A stretch of DNA of 64,000 nucleotides from Kitasatospora herbaricolor. GTDB taxonomy: Bacteria; Actinomycetota; Actinomycetes; Streptomycetales; Streptomycetaceae. A program made the position numbers and the translations under genes. The notes under the pieces were generated by a model. That model saw only the letters and a program-made list of their open reading frames with translations, ran no database searches and was not told the DNA's origin. This document shows, one piece after another, positions 51,212 through 60,087 of the stretch; positions within the stretch are counted from its first letter, which is position 1; each line of letters opens with the position of its first letter. The DNA lies in assembly GCF_030813695.1 (NCBI RefSeq), contig NZ_JAUSVA010000002.1:3348001-3412000 (forward strand), read 5' to 3'.

Positions 51212-53269
51212 TCAGCCGGTGACGCTCGCCGCGCCGGTCTCCAGGTGACCGGAGAAGCGCTGCGACCAGCTGCTGTCCGAGTTCACCGTGACGGTGAAGT
51301 CGTACCAGCCGTTCTGGCCCGCCACCGCGTTGAAGAAGTCGCTGACGTTGCCGCCGGCCGGCACCTGGTACGTCCAGGTGCCGGTGCGGTAGTTGTTCGA
51401 GGTGATGGTGAAGGTCACCGCCGAGGTGCCGGAGTTGGCGAGCTTGAACCAGATCGCCAGCTTGCCGCTGCCCGGCTCGATCGCGTACGAGGCGGTGACC
51501 GCCGCGGTCCTGCCCGGCTTGGTGGCGTCGCCCTTGAAGCGGCGCAGGAAGCGGTTGGGGCCGGTGACGCCGAGGTCGTACGGGCCGTTGCCGTAGCCCG
51601 GGCCGCAGTTGAAGAAGTCGCTCTGCTCGGCGCCGGCGTCCACCGTGTACTGCCAGGGACCGCCGCTGCGGTAGGCGTTGGCGTAGGCGGCGAAGTGCGA
51701 GGCGCTCACCGCCGCGGTGCCCGTGTTGGACATCTTGAGCCAGACCTTCATCACGCCGCCGGAGCCGAACTCCAGGTGGTCGAGGTTGGCGTTCGGCTGG
51801 TACGGCAGAGCGCGGGCCGGGCGGGTGCCGCTCTCCTGGGCGGGCAGCGCGTTGGTGACCGGCGCCGGGTTGGGCAGCGGACCGCATGCGGAGAGGCCGA
51901 TCACGGCGTCGGTGTCTGGCAGCGCGGGCATCCCGTACACCGGGTGGGCGAAGTCGAAGACGCCGGTGAGGTCGCCGGTGACCTTGCGGCGCCAGACGCT
52001 GATGTTCGGGCAGGTGGCCGGCTTGCCGATGGCGGCCGTCCAGCGCTCCAGGAAGCGCAGCACCGAGGTGTGGTCGAAGGTCTCGGAGTTGACCCAGCCG
52101 CCACGGCTCCAGGGCGAGATGGCGATCATCGGGACGCGGAAGCCGAGGCCGATCGCGGTGTTGCTGTAGAACTCGCCGGGGGTGCCGGCCGGCGGGGAGG
52201 GCGGCGGGACGTGGTCGAAGAACCCGTCGTTCTCGTCGTAGTTGAGGAACATGATGGTGGAGTTGAAGACGTTCGGGTCCGCGTTGAGCGCGTCCATCAC
52301 CATGTGCACGAAGTGCGCGCCGTCGTTGGGCGTGGCGTACGGGTGCTCGGAGGACGCCTCGTCGGCGACCACCCAGGAGACCTGCGGGAGGGTGCCGTTC
52401 AGGACGTCCGCGCGGATCGCGGCGGCGATGTCGTCCGGCGTCCGGCCGGTCACCCTGGGGACCGATCCCATGCCCTTGACGGCCAGGGGGCTGCCGGCCG
52501 GGGCGTCGGTGAACTGCTTGAAGTAGGCGAGGGCGTTGTCGCCGTAGTTGTCGGCGGCGTTCTGGTAGACCTTCCAGCTGACCCCGGCGCTCTCCAGTGC
52601 CTCGGCGTAGGTCTGCCAGCGCAGCCCGGACTCGTCGCCGCCGTTGTAGGCGGGGCCGCCGGCGGTGCCCGCCGGGTCGATGGTGCCGCTCCAGTGGAAG
52701 GTGCGGTTGGGGCCGGTGGCGCTCAGCGTGGAACAGAAGTAGGCGTCGCAGATGGTCCAGTTCTCGGCCAGCGCGAAGTGGAACGGGATGTCGGCGCGCT
52801 GCAGGTGACCGAGGGTGCGGACGTTGCCCTTGGCGAGCACCCAGGAGTCCAGCTTGCCGCCGTTCCAGGCGGTGTGCTGGTCGTTCCAGGAGTGCGCGAG
52901 GTCTCCGTTGCACTGGGCCAGGCGCTCGGGGTCGGCGCCGCCGGCCGGCTTGGTGGCGCTGAAGGCCCACGGGTACTGCCGGCCGAGGCCGTTGGGCTGG
53001 TTGAAGACGCTGTAGCCGCCGGCGATCTGGATCGCGCTGCGGTCGGCGAAGCCGCGGACGCCGCGCAGCGTCCCGAAGTAGTGGTCGAAGCTGCGGTTCT
53101 CCTGCATCAGCACCACGATGTGCTGGGCGTCGGTGATGGTGCCGGTGCTCGTGAGCCCCGCCGCCGAGGCGGGAGCGGCGGCGCCGACGGTGGCGCTGCC
53201 CGCCACCGCCGCACCGGCCGCCGCGCTCGCCGACAGTGCCATGAACTTCCTACGGCTCAGCTCGGACAT
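51212..53269 (-). CDS. TAT-exported phosphocholine-type phospholipase C
   Basis: The protein has 685 residues from the ATG at 53269. The N-terminus has a twin-arginine signal (SRRKFMALSASAAAGAAVAG). The phosphoesterase domain carries HIVVLMQENRSFDHYFGTLR, NWTICDAYFCST and FLNYDENDGFFDHVPPP, the metal-binding segments of this family. Two C-terminal beta domains of about 85 residues each (from NLDHLEFGSGGVMKVWLKMS and from YAIEPGSGKLAIWFKLANSG) are the repeats usual in these enzymes. It cleaves phospholipid head groups outside the cell, probably for phosphate supply. I found no convincing PHO box in the 210-bp upstream gap. Confidence 0.93.
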   Translation of the reverse strand: MSELSRRKFMALSASAAAGAAVAGSATVGAAAPASAAGLTSTGTITDAQHIVVLMQENRSFDHYFGTLRGVRGFADRSAIQIAGGYSVFNQPNGLGRQYPWAFSATKPAGGADPERLAQCNGDLAHSWNDQHTAWNGGKLDSWVLAKGNVRTLGHLQRADIPFHFALAENWTICDAYFCSTLSATGPNRTFHWSGTIDPAGTAGGPAYNGGDESGLRWQTYAEALESAGVSWKVYQNAADNYGDNALAYFKQFTDAPAGSPLAVKGMGSVPRVTGRTPDDIAAAIRADVLNGTLPQVSWVVADEASSEHPYATPNDGAHFVHMVMDALNADPNVFNSTIMFLNYDENDGFFDHVPPPSPPAGTPGEFYSNTAIGLGFRVPMIAISPWSRGGWVNSETFDHTSVLRFLERWTAAIGKPATCPNISVWRRKVTGDLTGVFDFAHPVYGMPALPDTDAVIGLSACGPLPNPAPVTNALPAQESGTRPARALPYQPNANLDHLEFGSGGVMKVWLKMSNTGTAAVSASHFAAYANAYRSGGPWQYTVDAGAEQSDFFNCGPGYGNGPYDLGVTGPNRFLRRFKGDATKPGRTAAVTASYAIEPGSGKLAIWFKLANSGTSAVTFTITSNNYRTGTWTYQVPAGGNVSDFFNAVAGQNGWYDFTVTVNSDSSWSQRFSGHLETGAASVTG

Positions 53270-53479
53270 CTGCCCGGCCCGTCCCTTCGCTAGCGATGTT
53301 GTACACACAGGTTGTGGACAACGTCGGTCGCGGAGCATCCTCACGCAGGGCGGCCCGGGGTGACCAGACTCGTGCAGCATGATTGTCGGACTGTTCGCCC
53401 AACTGTCGCTGAGCGGCCTGGAGATGAACGGCCGGGGCGGTACCCGTGATGCCCCGGGCACACCCTCCGCGCGACCGCC

Positions 53480-54139
53480 TCAGCGGTCCTCGACCGTGAT
53501 GCCCAGCGCCTGGGCGAACTGCGGCGCCAGCTCGAACAGCTGGGTACTGCTGATCAGCGCCCCGCGCAGCCCCTCGTGCCCGTCCGACAGCCCCAGCCGG
53601 ACGGCGCCGCGCAGGTCGGTCCGGCTCAACCTGGCGCCGCGCAGCCTGACCTCCTCCAGGGTGGAGCCGGGGAAGGTCACACCGGTCAGCTTCGCGTCGC
53701 CGAAGTCCACGTCCCGCAGCACGCAGTCCTCGAACACCACGTCGCGCAGCACCGCCGCCCGCAGGTTGACCGCCTCCAGCTTGCACTGGCGCAGCACCAC
53801 CCGGCGCAGCGCCGAGCCGTGCGCCGCCACCCCGGCCAGCACACCGCCGAGCAGGGAGGCGTCCTGCCACTCGCTCTCCGACAGGTCGCAGGCCACCCAC
53901 CGGCTGCCCTGCACCCACACCTCGTTGAACCGTGCCTGGCGCAGCTTCACGCCGCTCATCGCGACCGCGGTGAACGCGCACTCCAGGAAGCTCGCGCCGG
54001 ACGCGGCCTGGTCGGTGTACTCACCGCCGTCGAAGTGCGCCGTGTCGTACCGCTCGTCGCGCCGCAGCGGCCCGTCGTGCGGCCGGAGCAGGTGGCCGTA
54101 CGGCAGGTCGGCGAGCTGGTCGGGTACGGACGAGGGCAT
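53480..54139 (-). CDS. Pentapeptide-repeat protein
   Basis: This 219-residue protein has about 25 consecutive A(D/N)LXX-type pentapeptides (for example VLRDVVFEDCVLRDVDFGDA), forming a right-handed beta-helix from about residue 45 to 175. N- and C-terminal caps flank it. Some members mimic DNA and protect gyrase from quinolones, but most have no known role and nothing here points to gyrase. GTGAGG precedes the ATG at a long spacing. Confidence 0.87.
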   Translation of the reverse strand: MPSSVPDQLADLPYGHLLRPHDGPLRRDERYDTAHFDGGEYTDQAASGASFLECAFTAVAMSGVKLRQARFNEVWVQGSRWVACDLSESEWQDASLLGGVLAGVAAHGSALRRVVLRQCKLEAVNLRAAVLRDVVFEDCVLRDVDFGDAKLTGVTFPGSTLEEVRLRGARLSRTDLRGAVRLGLSDGHEGLRGALISSTQLFELAPQFAQALGITVEDR

Positions 54140-54295
54140 GGCACGGCCTCACGATCGGGTGCTGGTCCTGGTGCTGGCCCCGGCATCGTCGCACGGGGCA
54201 CCGACAGTCCCGCCAGAGCGACCCGGCGGCGTCCGGTCCGGGCCCGGCCGCCGGGTGGCGCCCGGCCCCGAACCTGGAGCAGGGCGGGGCGCCGC

Positions 54296-55483
54296 TCACC
54301 CCTCCCGGGCGTGCAGGGCCACCCCCACCGCCACCGTCGCCGCCGCGACCAGGCCGGCCGCGAGGACGCCGGAGCCGCCGAGGAAGGTGCAGGCCAGCAC
54401 GGCGACCGCGGCGACCGGCAGCACCACCTGGGCGGCGCCGGACTTGCCGTGGCGGGCGTGCAGCAGCCAGACGGTGAACAGGTAGACGGCGCCGGGGACG
54501 GTGACCGCGGCGGTCGCGGCGGCGGCGGAGATGTGGGCCTTGCCGACGGCCTGCTCGATCGCCACCTCCAGCCCGGCGCCGATCGCGGCGGCGGCCCCGA
54601 AGACCAGGTAGTGGCCGTAACCCCAGAGGAAGGCCTGCCGGCTGGAGGTGAGGACGTCCTCGACCGGGCGGGCGAAGTAGATCCACCAGGCCGAGAAGCA
54701 GAGCAGGATGCCGCCGGCCGCGATCGGGATCAGCTCCCCCAGCGCCTCGTGCTCGTCCACGGCGGACTGCACGGCGACGGTCGCGGCGGCCACCGTCTCG
54801 CCGAGCACGATCAGGGTGAACAGCCCGTACCGTTCGGCGATGTGGTGCGGGTGCCAGCTGGTCCGGGCGGCCAGCTCGGCGACCACCGGGACGGCGAGCT
54901 CGGCCAGGATGCCCAGCGGGACGAGGTACGGGCGGACGTCGGCGGGCACCAGGAGCACCAGCACCCAGCCGACCTGGACGAGGGTGATCCCGACCGCGTA
55001 GCGCAGGGCGACCGTCCGGGCGGCGCCCTCCTCGGCGGCGGCGGCCCGCAGCCACTGGGTGACCATGGCGAGGCGCATCACCACGTACCCGGTGACGGCC
55101 AGGGTGAGGTCCTGGTCGGCGAACATCCGGGGCACGCCGGCCGCGAGGATCAGCACTCCGGTGATCTGGACGAGCGTGGTGATCCGGTACGGGACGTCGT
55201 CGCAGTCGTAGGCGGAGGCGAACCAGGTGAAGTTCATCCAGGCCCACCAGATCGCGAAGAAGGCGAACAGGTAGCCGACCAGCGCCACGTGCAGGTGCCC
55301 CTCGGCGAGGTCGTGGGCGAGTTCGCGCCCGGCCTGCGCGACGGCGACCACGAAGCAGAGGTCGAAGAAGAGTTCCAGCGGGGTCGCGGTGCGGTGCGGC
55401 TCGTCGCGGCTGCGCGGGACCATCCGCTGGACCGGCCGGGGGTACGGGTGCTGCGGGCGGGGTGCGGCGGGTCCGCTGGTCAT
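54296..55483 (-). CDS. LtrA-family membrane protein
   Basis: This 395-residue integral membrane protein has about eleven membrane segments. The family opening TATPLELFFDLCFVVAVAQA and the internal AERYGLFTLIVLGETVAAAT are characteristic of low-temperature requirement protein A (LtrA). The biochemical role of LtrA is not established. The ATG at 55483 has GGAGG nine bases upstream. A longer frame towards 55606 has no good start signal. Confidence 0.9.
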   Translation of the reverse strand: MTSGPAAPRPQHPYPRPVQRMVPRSRDEPHRTATPLELFFDLCFVVAVAQAGRELAHDLAEGHLHVALVGYLFAFFAIWWAWMNFTWFASAYDCDDVPYRITTLVQITGVLILAAGVPRMFADQDLTLAVTGYVVMRLAMVTQWLRAAAAEEGAARTVALRYAVGITLVQVGWVLVLLVPADVRPYLVPLGILAELAVPVVAELAARTSWHPHHIAERYGLFTLIVLGETVAAATVAVQSAVDEHEALGELIPIAAGGILLCFSAWWIYFARPVEDVLTSSRQAFLWGYGHYLVFGAAAAIGAGLEVAIEQAVGKAHISAAAATAAVTVPGAVYLFTVWLLHARHGKSGAAQVVLPVAAVAVLACTFLGGSGVLAAGLVAAATVAVGVALHAREG

Positions 55484-55961
55484 GGTTCGGCCTCCGGGAG
55501 GGTGCTGTCCCGGTGATCCTGACACGGGCCGCCCGCACGCACGCACCTCCGCGGGCCGCCCGCCCGCGCGGTGGTCCGGCGGCCGGGGCGCGCGCCGTGC
55601 GGGCACCGCGGCACGCCGGGCGGGCCGGTTTCACCCGTTTTGCCCTGCCGTCAGCCATAGTTGACGGTGCGGTGCGCGATCCGGGTGACAGCTCGGCCGG
55701 TTCCGGGCGCGCCCCGTGCGGCATGTCCTGTCCGTCTCCGGCTCACGGCTAGATTCGTCCCCGATCGGAATCACCTGGAAGGACGACCCGGGCGCCCTGC
55801 GGGCAACGCGGAAGGTCAAGGCCGGTGGTGGGACGCGGGGGCGGCGATGCCGTACCACCCGCGCCCCCGCCACCGGCCCCGTGATCACCGCGCTGCTCGT
55901 CAGCGCCCGCCGTCGGCCGGGCCGCCGTGGGCGGCCGGGAAGTTCCGGGGCGGGGCCGGCC
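55484..55961. other. Intergenic region with a long hairpin
   Basis: This gap of about 480 bp between two minus-strand genes holds a nested hairpin at 55820-55878 (GGCCGGTGG with CCACCGGCC outside, GCGGGGGCG with CGCCCCCGC inside), probably the terminator of the lipoprotein gene. The AT-richer stretch 55625-55680 probably holds the LtrA promoter. No coding region is convincing. Confidence 0.55.
55820..55878 (-). terminator. Nested hairpin, probable terminator of the binding-protein gene
   Basis: The outer stem 55820-55828/55870-55878 and inner stem 55835-55843/55862-55870 are both perfect over nine bases and share one base. It begins 84 bases after the lipoprotein stop. Confidence 0.6.
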
Positions 55962-57665
55962 CTACTTCTCCCAGCCGATCAGCGCGAGATCCCCGCTCGC
56001 CAGGCCGAACGCGCCGTCGTTGGCGAGGCCCTTGCGGACCGCCAGCACGGAGGGCCGCTGGTACAGCTCGACGGTGTGCCCGAGCTCCCAGATCTTGGCG
56101 TCGGCCTCGTTGTAGAGCTTCGCGGCCGCGGCCGGGTCGACCGTGCCGGCGGCCTTCCTCAGCAGCGCGTCGATCTCCGGCGACCCCAGCTTGGAGAAGT
56201 TGCCGAACACGTTGTCGCCCTGCGGCAGCCGGAAGTTGGACAGGCTGGTGGAGAGCGGGAACGAGTCGGTGTTGCGCCAGCTGGCGATGTCGAACTTGCC
56301 CTGGTTGACGTACTTGGCGAAGAAGTCGTTGCTCGGCACCTTGTCGATGTCGACCTTGGCGCCGACCGCCAGCCACATGTTCTGGGCGGCGGTGGCCAGG
56401 TCGACCTGGGCCTGCGTGGTGCCGTCGTTGAGGATCCAGTGGAGTTCCAGCGCCTGCCCGTCCTTGGTGCGCGGCCGCCCGGGACCGTCCTCCTTCCAGC
56501 CCGCCTCGTCCAGCAGCTTCTTCGCCGCCGCCAGGTCGAACCGGCCCCAGTCGCCGGAGTTGTCCTGGTAGCCGGCCTGGTTGGGCATGAAGATGTGGTT
56601 GCCGAGCAGCTTGAAGTCCACCGGTACACCGTTGTTGGCGATCTTGATCAGTGACTGCCGGTCCAGCGCCCGGCCCAGGCCCTGACGCACCTTCCGGTCC
56701 GCCAGCGCGCCGCCGCCGCCGAAGGAGATGTGCACCTCGTCCCAGGGGCTGGCGGAGCGGATGACCGCGTCCTTGGCGTCCTTCAGCTGCCCGTAGGCCG
56801 TCGCGGTGCCCGCCGCCGCGAGGTCGATCTCGTTGTTGAGGAAGGCCTGGGTGGTGGCCGACTGGGTCATCACCCGGTAGGTGACCTTGTCCAGCTTGGG
56901 CTTCTCCCCCCACCAGCCGGGGTCCGGGACGAGCTGGAGGGTCTGCGCCGTCTTGTCCGCGACGCCGATCCGGAACGGGCCGGCGGTGATCGGCACCTTC
57001 TCGACCCAGCCCTTGTTGAAGTCGTCCGGGGTGGCGATGCCGGCCGCCGGGAGCAGCGGCCGGAACAGGTTCTGCCAGTCCGCGTACGGTTCGGCGAAGG
57101 TGACCTTGACCTCGCTCGGGTCCGCGCCCTGCTCGACGCCGGAGATCAGCTCGTAGCCGGCCGGGTTGGCGATGTTGTACGCCGGGTCCTTGCCGCTGCC
57201 GGCCTGCCAGACGGCCTTGAAGTCCAGGTGGCTCAGCGGCTTCCCGTCGGACCACTTGGCCTTCGGGTTGAGCCTGTAGGTGATCACCTGCGGGGAGGTG
57301 GAGGTCACCTTGGCCTCGACCAGGTAGTCGGCCACCGGCTGGAAGGTGCCGCTCGCGTCCACCCGGAACAGGCTGGGCTCCAGGGCCCGCATGATCTCGA
57401 CGGCGTCGCCGTAGTTGCCGTCTACCTGGTACGGGTTCCACTGGGTGATCCACTGGTACAGGGGGTAGCGGACCTCGCCGCCGTCCTTGACCTGGGCCGC
57501 CGGCCTGGGGTTGATGTCGTTGGCGCCCTGGCGCGGCGGCTCGCTCCTGGCCACGCCGTCGGCCGAGCCGCCGCCGCCCGAGCCGCACGCGGTGACGGCC
57601 AGCGCCAGGGCGGCGGCGAGGGCGGCCGCCCGGCTGATCCGGCGGGCGGTGGCGGTTGCGTCCAT
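55962..57665 (-). CDS. Peptide-type ABC transporter substrate-binding lipoprotein
   Basis: The protein has 567 residues from the ATG at 57665, with GGGGAGA upstream. The signal peptide ends in the lipobox LAVTACGSGG, so it is a lipid-anchored binding protein. It has the family 5 (DppA/OppA) fold: PVADYLVEAKVTSTSPQVIT, YRLNPKAKWSDGKPLSHLDF, and later DRKVRQGLGRALDRQSLIKI. It captures peptides or similar oligomers for the permeases encoded divergently at 58040 onwards. The divergent arrangement shares a 330-bp control region with direct repeats. Confidence 0.93.
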   Translation of the reverse strand: MDATATARRISRAAALAAALALAVTACGSGGGGSADGVARSEPPRQGANDINPRPAAQVKDGGEVRYPLYQWITQWNPYQVDGNYGDAVEIMRALEPSLFRVDASGTFQPVADYLVEAKVTSTSPQVITYRLNPKAKWSDGKPLSHLDFKAVWQAGSGKDPAYNIANPAGYELISGVEQGADPSEVKVTFAEPYADWQNLFRPLLPAAGIATPDDFNKGWVEKVPITAGPFRIGVADKTAQTLQLVPDPGWWGEKPKLDKVTYRVMTQSATTQAFLNNEIDLAAAGTATAYGQLKDAKDAVIRSASPWDEVHISFGGGGALADRKVRQGLGRALDRQSLIKIANNGVPVDFKLLGNHIFMPNQAGYQDNSGDWGRFDLAAAKKLLDEAGWKEDGPGRPRTKDGQALELHWILNDGTTQAQVDLATAAQNMWLAVGAKVDIDKVPSNDFFAKYVNQGKFDIASWRNTDSFPLSTSLSNFRLPQGDNVFGNFSKLGSPEIDALLRKAAGTVDPAAAAKLYNEADAKIWELGHTVELYQRPSVLAVRKGLANDGAFGLASGDLALIGWEK

Positions 57666-57992
57666 GAGGGGTCTCCCCGGGAGTTTCGACGTTTTCGGCA
57701 CCACCAGGTGTGGCGGCACTTGAGCGTGGGCAGCCAAGTCGGTGCCGACCAGCCGAACGTAACAGCCGATCAGTTCCGCTACCAGAGGGGGATGTTCAGA
57801 TCTGATCGGAATGAAACGGGCCGCAACACTGCCGCAACACCCCGGCTGCGGACCGGTGCAACACTCTGACCTGCCGCTTCCCCGACCCGGGCGAAGCGGC
57901 GCGCCCCGCACCCCGGGCGCGGCCCACCGGCCGCGCCGCGACCGCGTTGCGCGAACCTGCTGCAACCACCCCTTGAGCGAAGGCAAATCACC
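57666..57992. promoter_or_regulatory. Divergent control region of the ABC transporter
   Basis: The region holds three copies of GCAACAC at 57823, 57834 and 57858 (the first two 11 bp apart), an inverted repeat GTTGC-n11-GCAAC at 57946-57966, and the palindrome TCAGATCTGA at 57796-57805. I cannot assign a regulator. AT-richer blocks near 57670-57720 and 57770-57815 may hold the lipoprotein promoter. Confidence 0.5.
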
Positions 57993-58040
57993 ATGTCCAC
58001 CAGGTGCACGAACGATGCCACCGCCCCCGGCGGTGGCTGA
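57993..58040 (+). CDS. Possible 15-residue leader peptide coupled to the permease gene
   Basis: ATG at 57993 opens the short frame MSTRCTNDATAPGGG, ending with TGA at 58038-58040. GAAGG lies eight bases upstream, the best ribosome binding site in this region. The stop overlaps the permease ATG as TGATG, and the permease has only a weak site of its own. It could be a coupling leader. The alternative is that the permease starts at the in-frame GTG at 58004 and this frame is accidental. Confidence 0.45.
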   Translation: MSTRCTNDATAPGGG

Positions 58041-59023
58041 TGCACCGCTACCTGGCACAGCGCCTGGCCTACTACGCGGTGCTGCTGGTCGCCGCCGTCT
58101 TCCTCTCCTACGCGCTCGCCTCCGGGGCCCTGCAGCCCCGCACCTACTTCGAGTCCAAGGTGCCCCGGCCGGCCGCCGCCTCGGTCGACCGCCAGCTCAC
58201 CGCGCTCAACATCAACGACCGCACCCCCGTGGTGGAGCGGTTCGGCCACTGGGCCGGCGGCGTCCTGCTGCACGGCGACCTCGGCCGCACCATCCACGAC
58301 ACCCCCGTGAACGACGACTTCCGCCGCCGGGTCCAGGTCTCGCTGCGGCTGCTGCTGATCGGCAGCGTGCTGGGCGTGCTGCTCGGGGTGGCCGGCGGCG
58401 CCTGGAGCGCCGTCAAGCAGTACCGGATCACCGACGGCGCGCTGACCGTGGTCTCCTTCGTGCTGCTCTCCACCCCGGTCTTCCTGCTGGCGCTGCTCCT
58501 GAAGAACGGCGCCATCGCCGCCAAGGACATGGCCGGCCACGAGGTGGTGCCGTTCACCGGCTACGAGACGCCCGGACTCACCGGCGGGCTCGGCGCCCAC
58601 CTCGCCGACTGGGGCCTGCACCTGCTGCTGCCGACCCTCTCGCTCGCCCTCGGCGGCCTCGCCACGTACAGCCGCTACCAGCGCGGCACCATGCTCGACG
58701 TGCTCGGCTCCGACTACCTGCGCACCGCCGAGGCCAAGGGCCTGACCCGCAACCGGGCGCTGCTCAAGCACGGCCTGCGGACGGCCGTGATCCCGATGTC
58801 GACGATGTTCGCCTACAGCTTCCTGGGCATCTTCACCGGCGCCGCCTTCACCGAGACGATCTTCGGCTGGCACGGCATGGGCGAGTGGTTCATCCAGTCC
58901 ATCAACGAACAGGACGTCAACGCGGTGGTCGCCGTCAACCTCTTCGCGGCGGTGGTGGTGCTAGCCTCCGGCTTCCTCGCCGACACCCTGCACGCCGCCC
59001 TGGACCCGAGGGTGCGCCGCTGA
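58040..59023 (+). CDS. ABC transporter permease 1 (DppB-like)
   Basis: This 327-residue membrane protein has six predicted helices. The first is AQRLAYYAVLLVAAVFLSYA, followed by a long extracellular loop with GHWAGGVLLHGDLGRTIHDT. The EAA-type loop reads YLRTAEAKGLTRNRALLKHG, the contact site for the ATPase. It forms the channel with permease 2. The ATG at 58040 overlaps the stop of the leader frame; a GTG at 58004 is the alternative. The stop overlaps the next start as TGATG. Confidence 0.92.
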   Translation: MHRYLAQRLAYYAVLLVAAVFLSYALASGALQPRTYFESKVPRPAAASVDRQLTALNINDRTPVVERFGHWAGGVLLHGDLGRTIHDTPVNDDFRRRVQVSLRLLLIGSVLGVLLGVAGGAWSAVKQYRITDGALTVVSFVLLSTPVFLLALLLKNGAIAAKDMAGHEVVPFTGYETPGLTGGLGAHLADWGLHLLLPTLSLALGGLATYSRYQRGTMLDVLGSDYLRTAEAKGLTRNRALLKHGLRTAVIPMSTMFAYSFLGIFTGAAFTETIFGWHGMGEWFIQSINEQDVNAVVAVNLFAAVVVLASGFLADTLHAALDPRVRR

Positions 59024-60087
59024 TGACCGACGTCCCGCAGAGCGTGACCGCCCCGGCCCCGGCGCCCGCCGTTCCGCGGCGCCCGCCGGGCCCGGCCGGC
59101 CGCGGGCGGCTGGTGCTCGGCCGGCTGCTCGGCGCCCGCTGGGCGCTGGCCGGTGCGGTGACCGTCCTGCTGCTGTTCGCGCTCGCCTTCGGCGGGCCCT
59201 ACCTGACCCCGTGGGACTACGCCGCGCCGGACTACACCGCACTGCGGCAACCGCCGTCCGCCGCGCACTGGTTCGGCACCAACGGGATCGGCCAGGACGT
59301 CTTCGCGCAGACCCTGCGGGGCCTGCAGAAGTCCCTGGTGATCGGCCTGCTGGTGGCGCTCTTCTCGACCGCCCTGGCCTCCCTGGTCGGCGCCTGCGCC
59401 GGGTACTTCGGCGGCTGGACGGACCGGCTGCTGATGTTCCTGGTCGACCTGATGCTGGTGCTGCCGAGCTTCCTGGTGATCACCATCGTCTCGCCCCGGC
59501 TGAAGGGCTCCGGCTGGATCGGCTTCGTCGCGCTGCTCGCCCTGTTCAACTGGATGATCACGGCGCGGGTGGTCCGCTCGATGACCATCTCGCTGAAGTC
59601 CCGCGAATTCGTCCGCGCCGCGCAGTTCATGGGGGTGCGGCCGCTGCGGATCATCCTGCGGCACATCCTGCCGAACACCGCCTCCTTCCTGATCACCGAC
59701 GCCACGATCGCCGTCGGCGGCGCGGTGATGAGCGAGACGGCCCTGTCCTACTTCGGCTTCGGCGTCCGCGCGCCGGACGTCTCGCTCGGCACCCTGCTCG
59801 CCGCCGGCACCTCCGAGGCCCCGGTCTTCCCCTGGCTCTTCTACTTCGCGGCCGGCCTGCTGGTGCTGTTCGTCCTGGCGGTCAACCTGATCGGGGACGG
59901 GCTGCGCGACGCGCTGGACCCCACCTCCGGGGCCGCCCGCCCCGCCCGGCGGCCCCGGCGCGGCCGCCCGGCCGGCCGGAGCGCGGACCCCGGGGGCGAG
60001 GTGAAGGCGGATCGCGGCGCCTCGGGGGCGAGCGCGCCTCGACCGGCCCGCCCCACGACCCCCCGCAGCAACCGGAGCAGCAGTTGA
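59023..60087 (+). CDS. ABC transporter permease 2 (DppC-like)
   Basis: The protein has 354 residues and six helices. After a Pro-rich N-terminus the first helix is WALAGAVTVLLLFALAFGGP, followed by the family segment HWFGTNGIGQDVFAQTLRGL. The EAA loop is EFVRAAQFMGVRPLRIILRH. The C-terminal tail of about 45 residues is unusually long, basic and low in complexity. The start overlaps the permease 1 stop (TGATG), and the stop overlaps the ATPase start (TTGA). Confidence 0.92.
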   Translation: MTDVPQSVTAPAPAPAVPRRPPGPAGRGRLVLGRLLGARWALAGAVTVLLLFALAFGGPYLTPWDYAAPDYTALRQPPSAAHWFGTNGIGQDVFAQTLRGLQKSLVIGLLVALFSTALASLVGACAGYFGGWTDRLLMFLVDLMLVLPSFLVITIVSPRLKGSGWIGFVALLALFNWMITARVVRSMTISLKSREFVRAAQFMGVRPLRIILRHILPNTASFLITDATIAVGGAVMSETALSYFGFGVRAPDVSLGTLLAAGTSEAPVFPWLFYFAAGLLVLFVLAVNLIGDGLRDALDPTSGAARPARRPRRGRPAGRSADPGGEVKADRGASGASAPRPARPTTPRSNRSSS

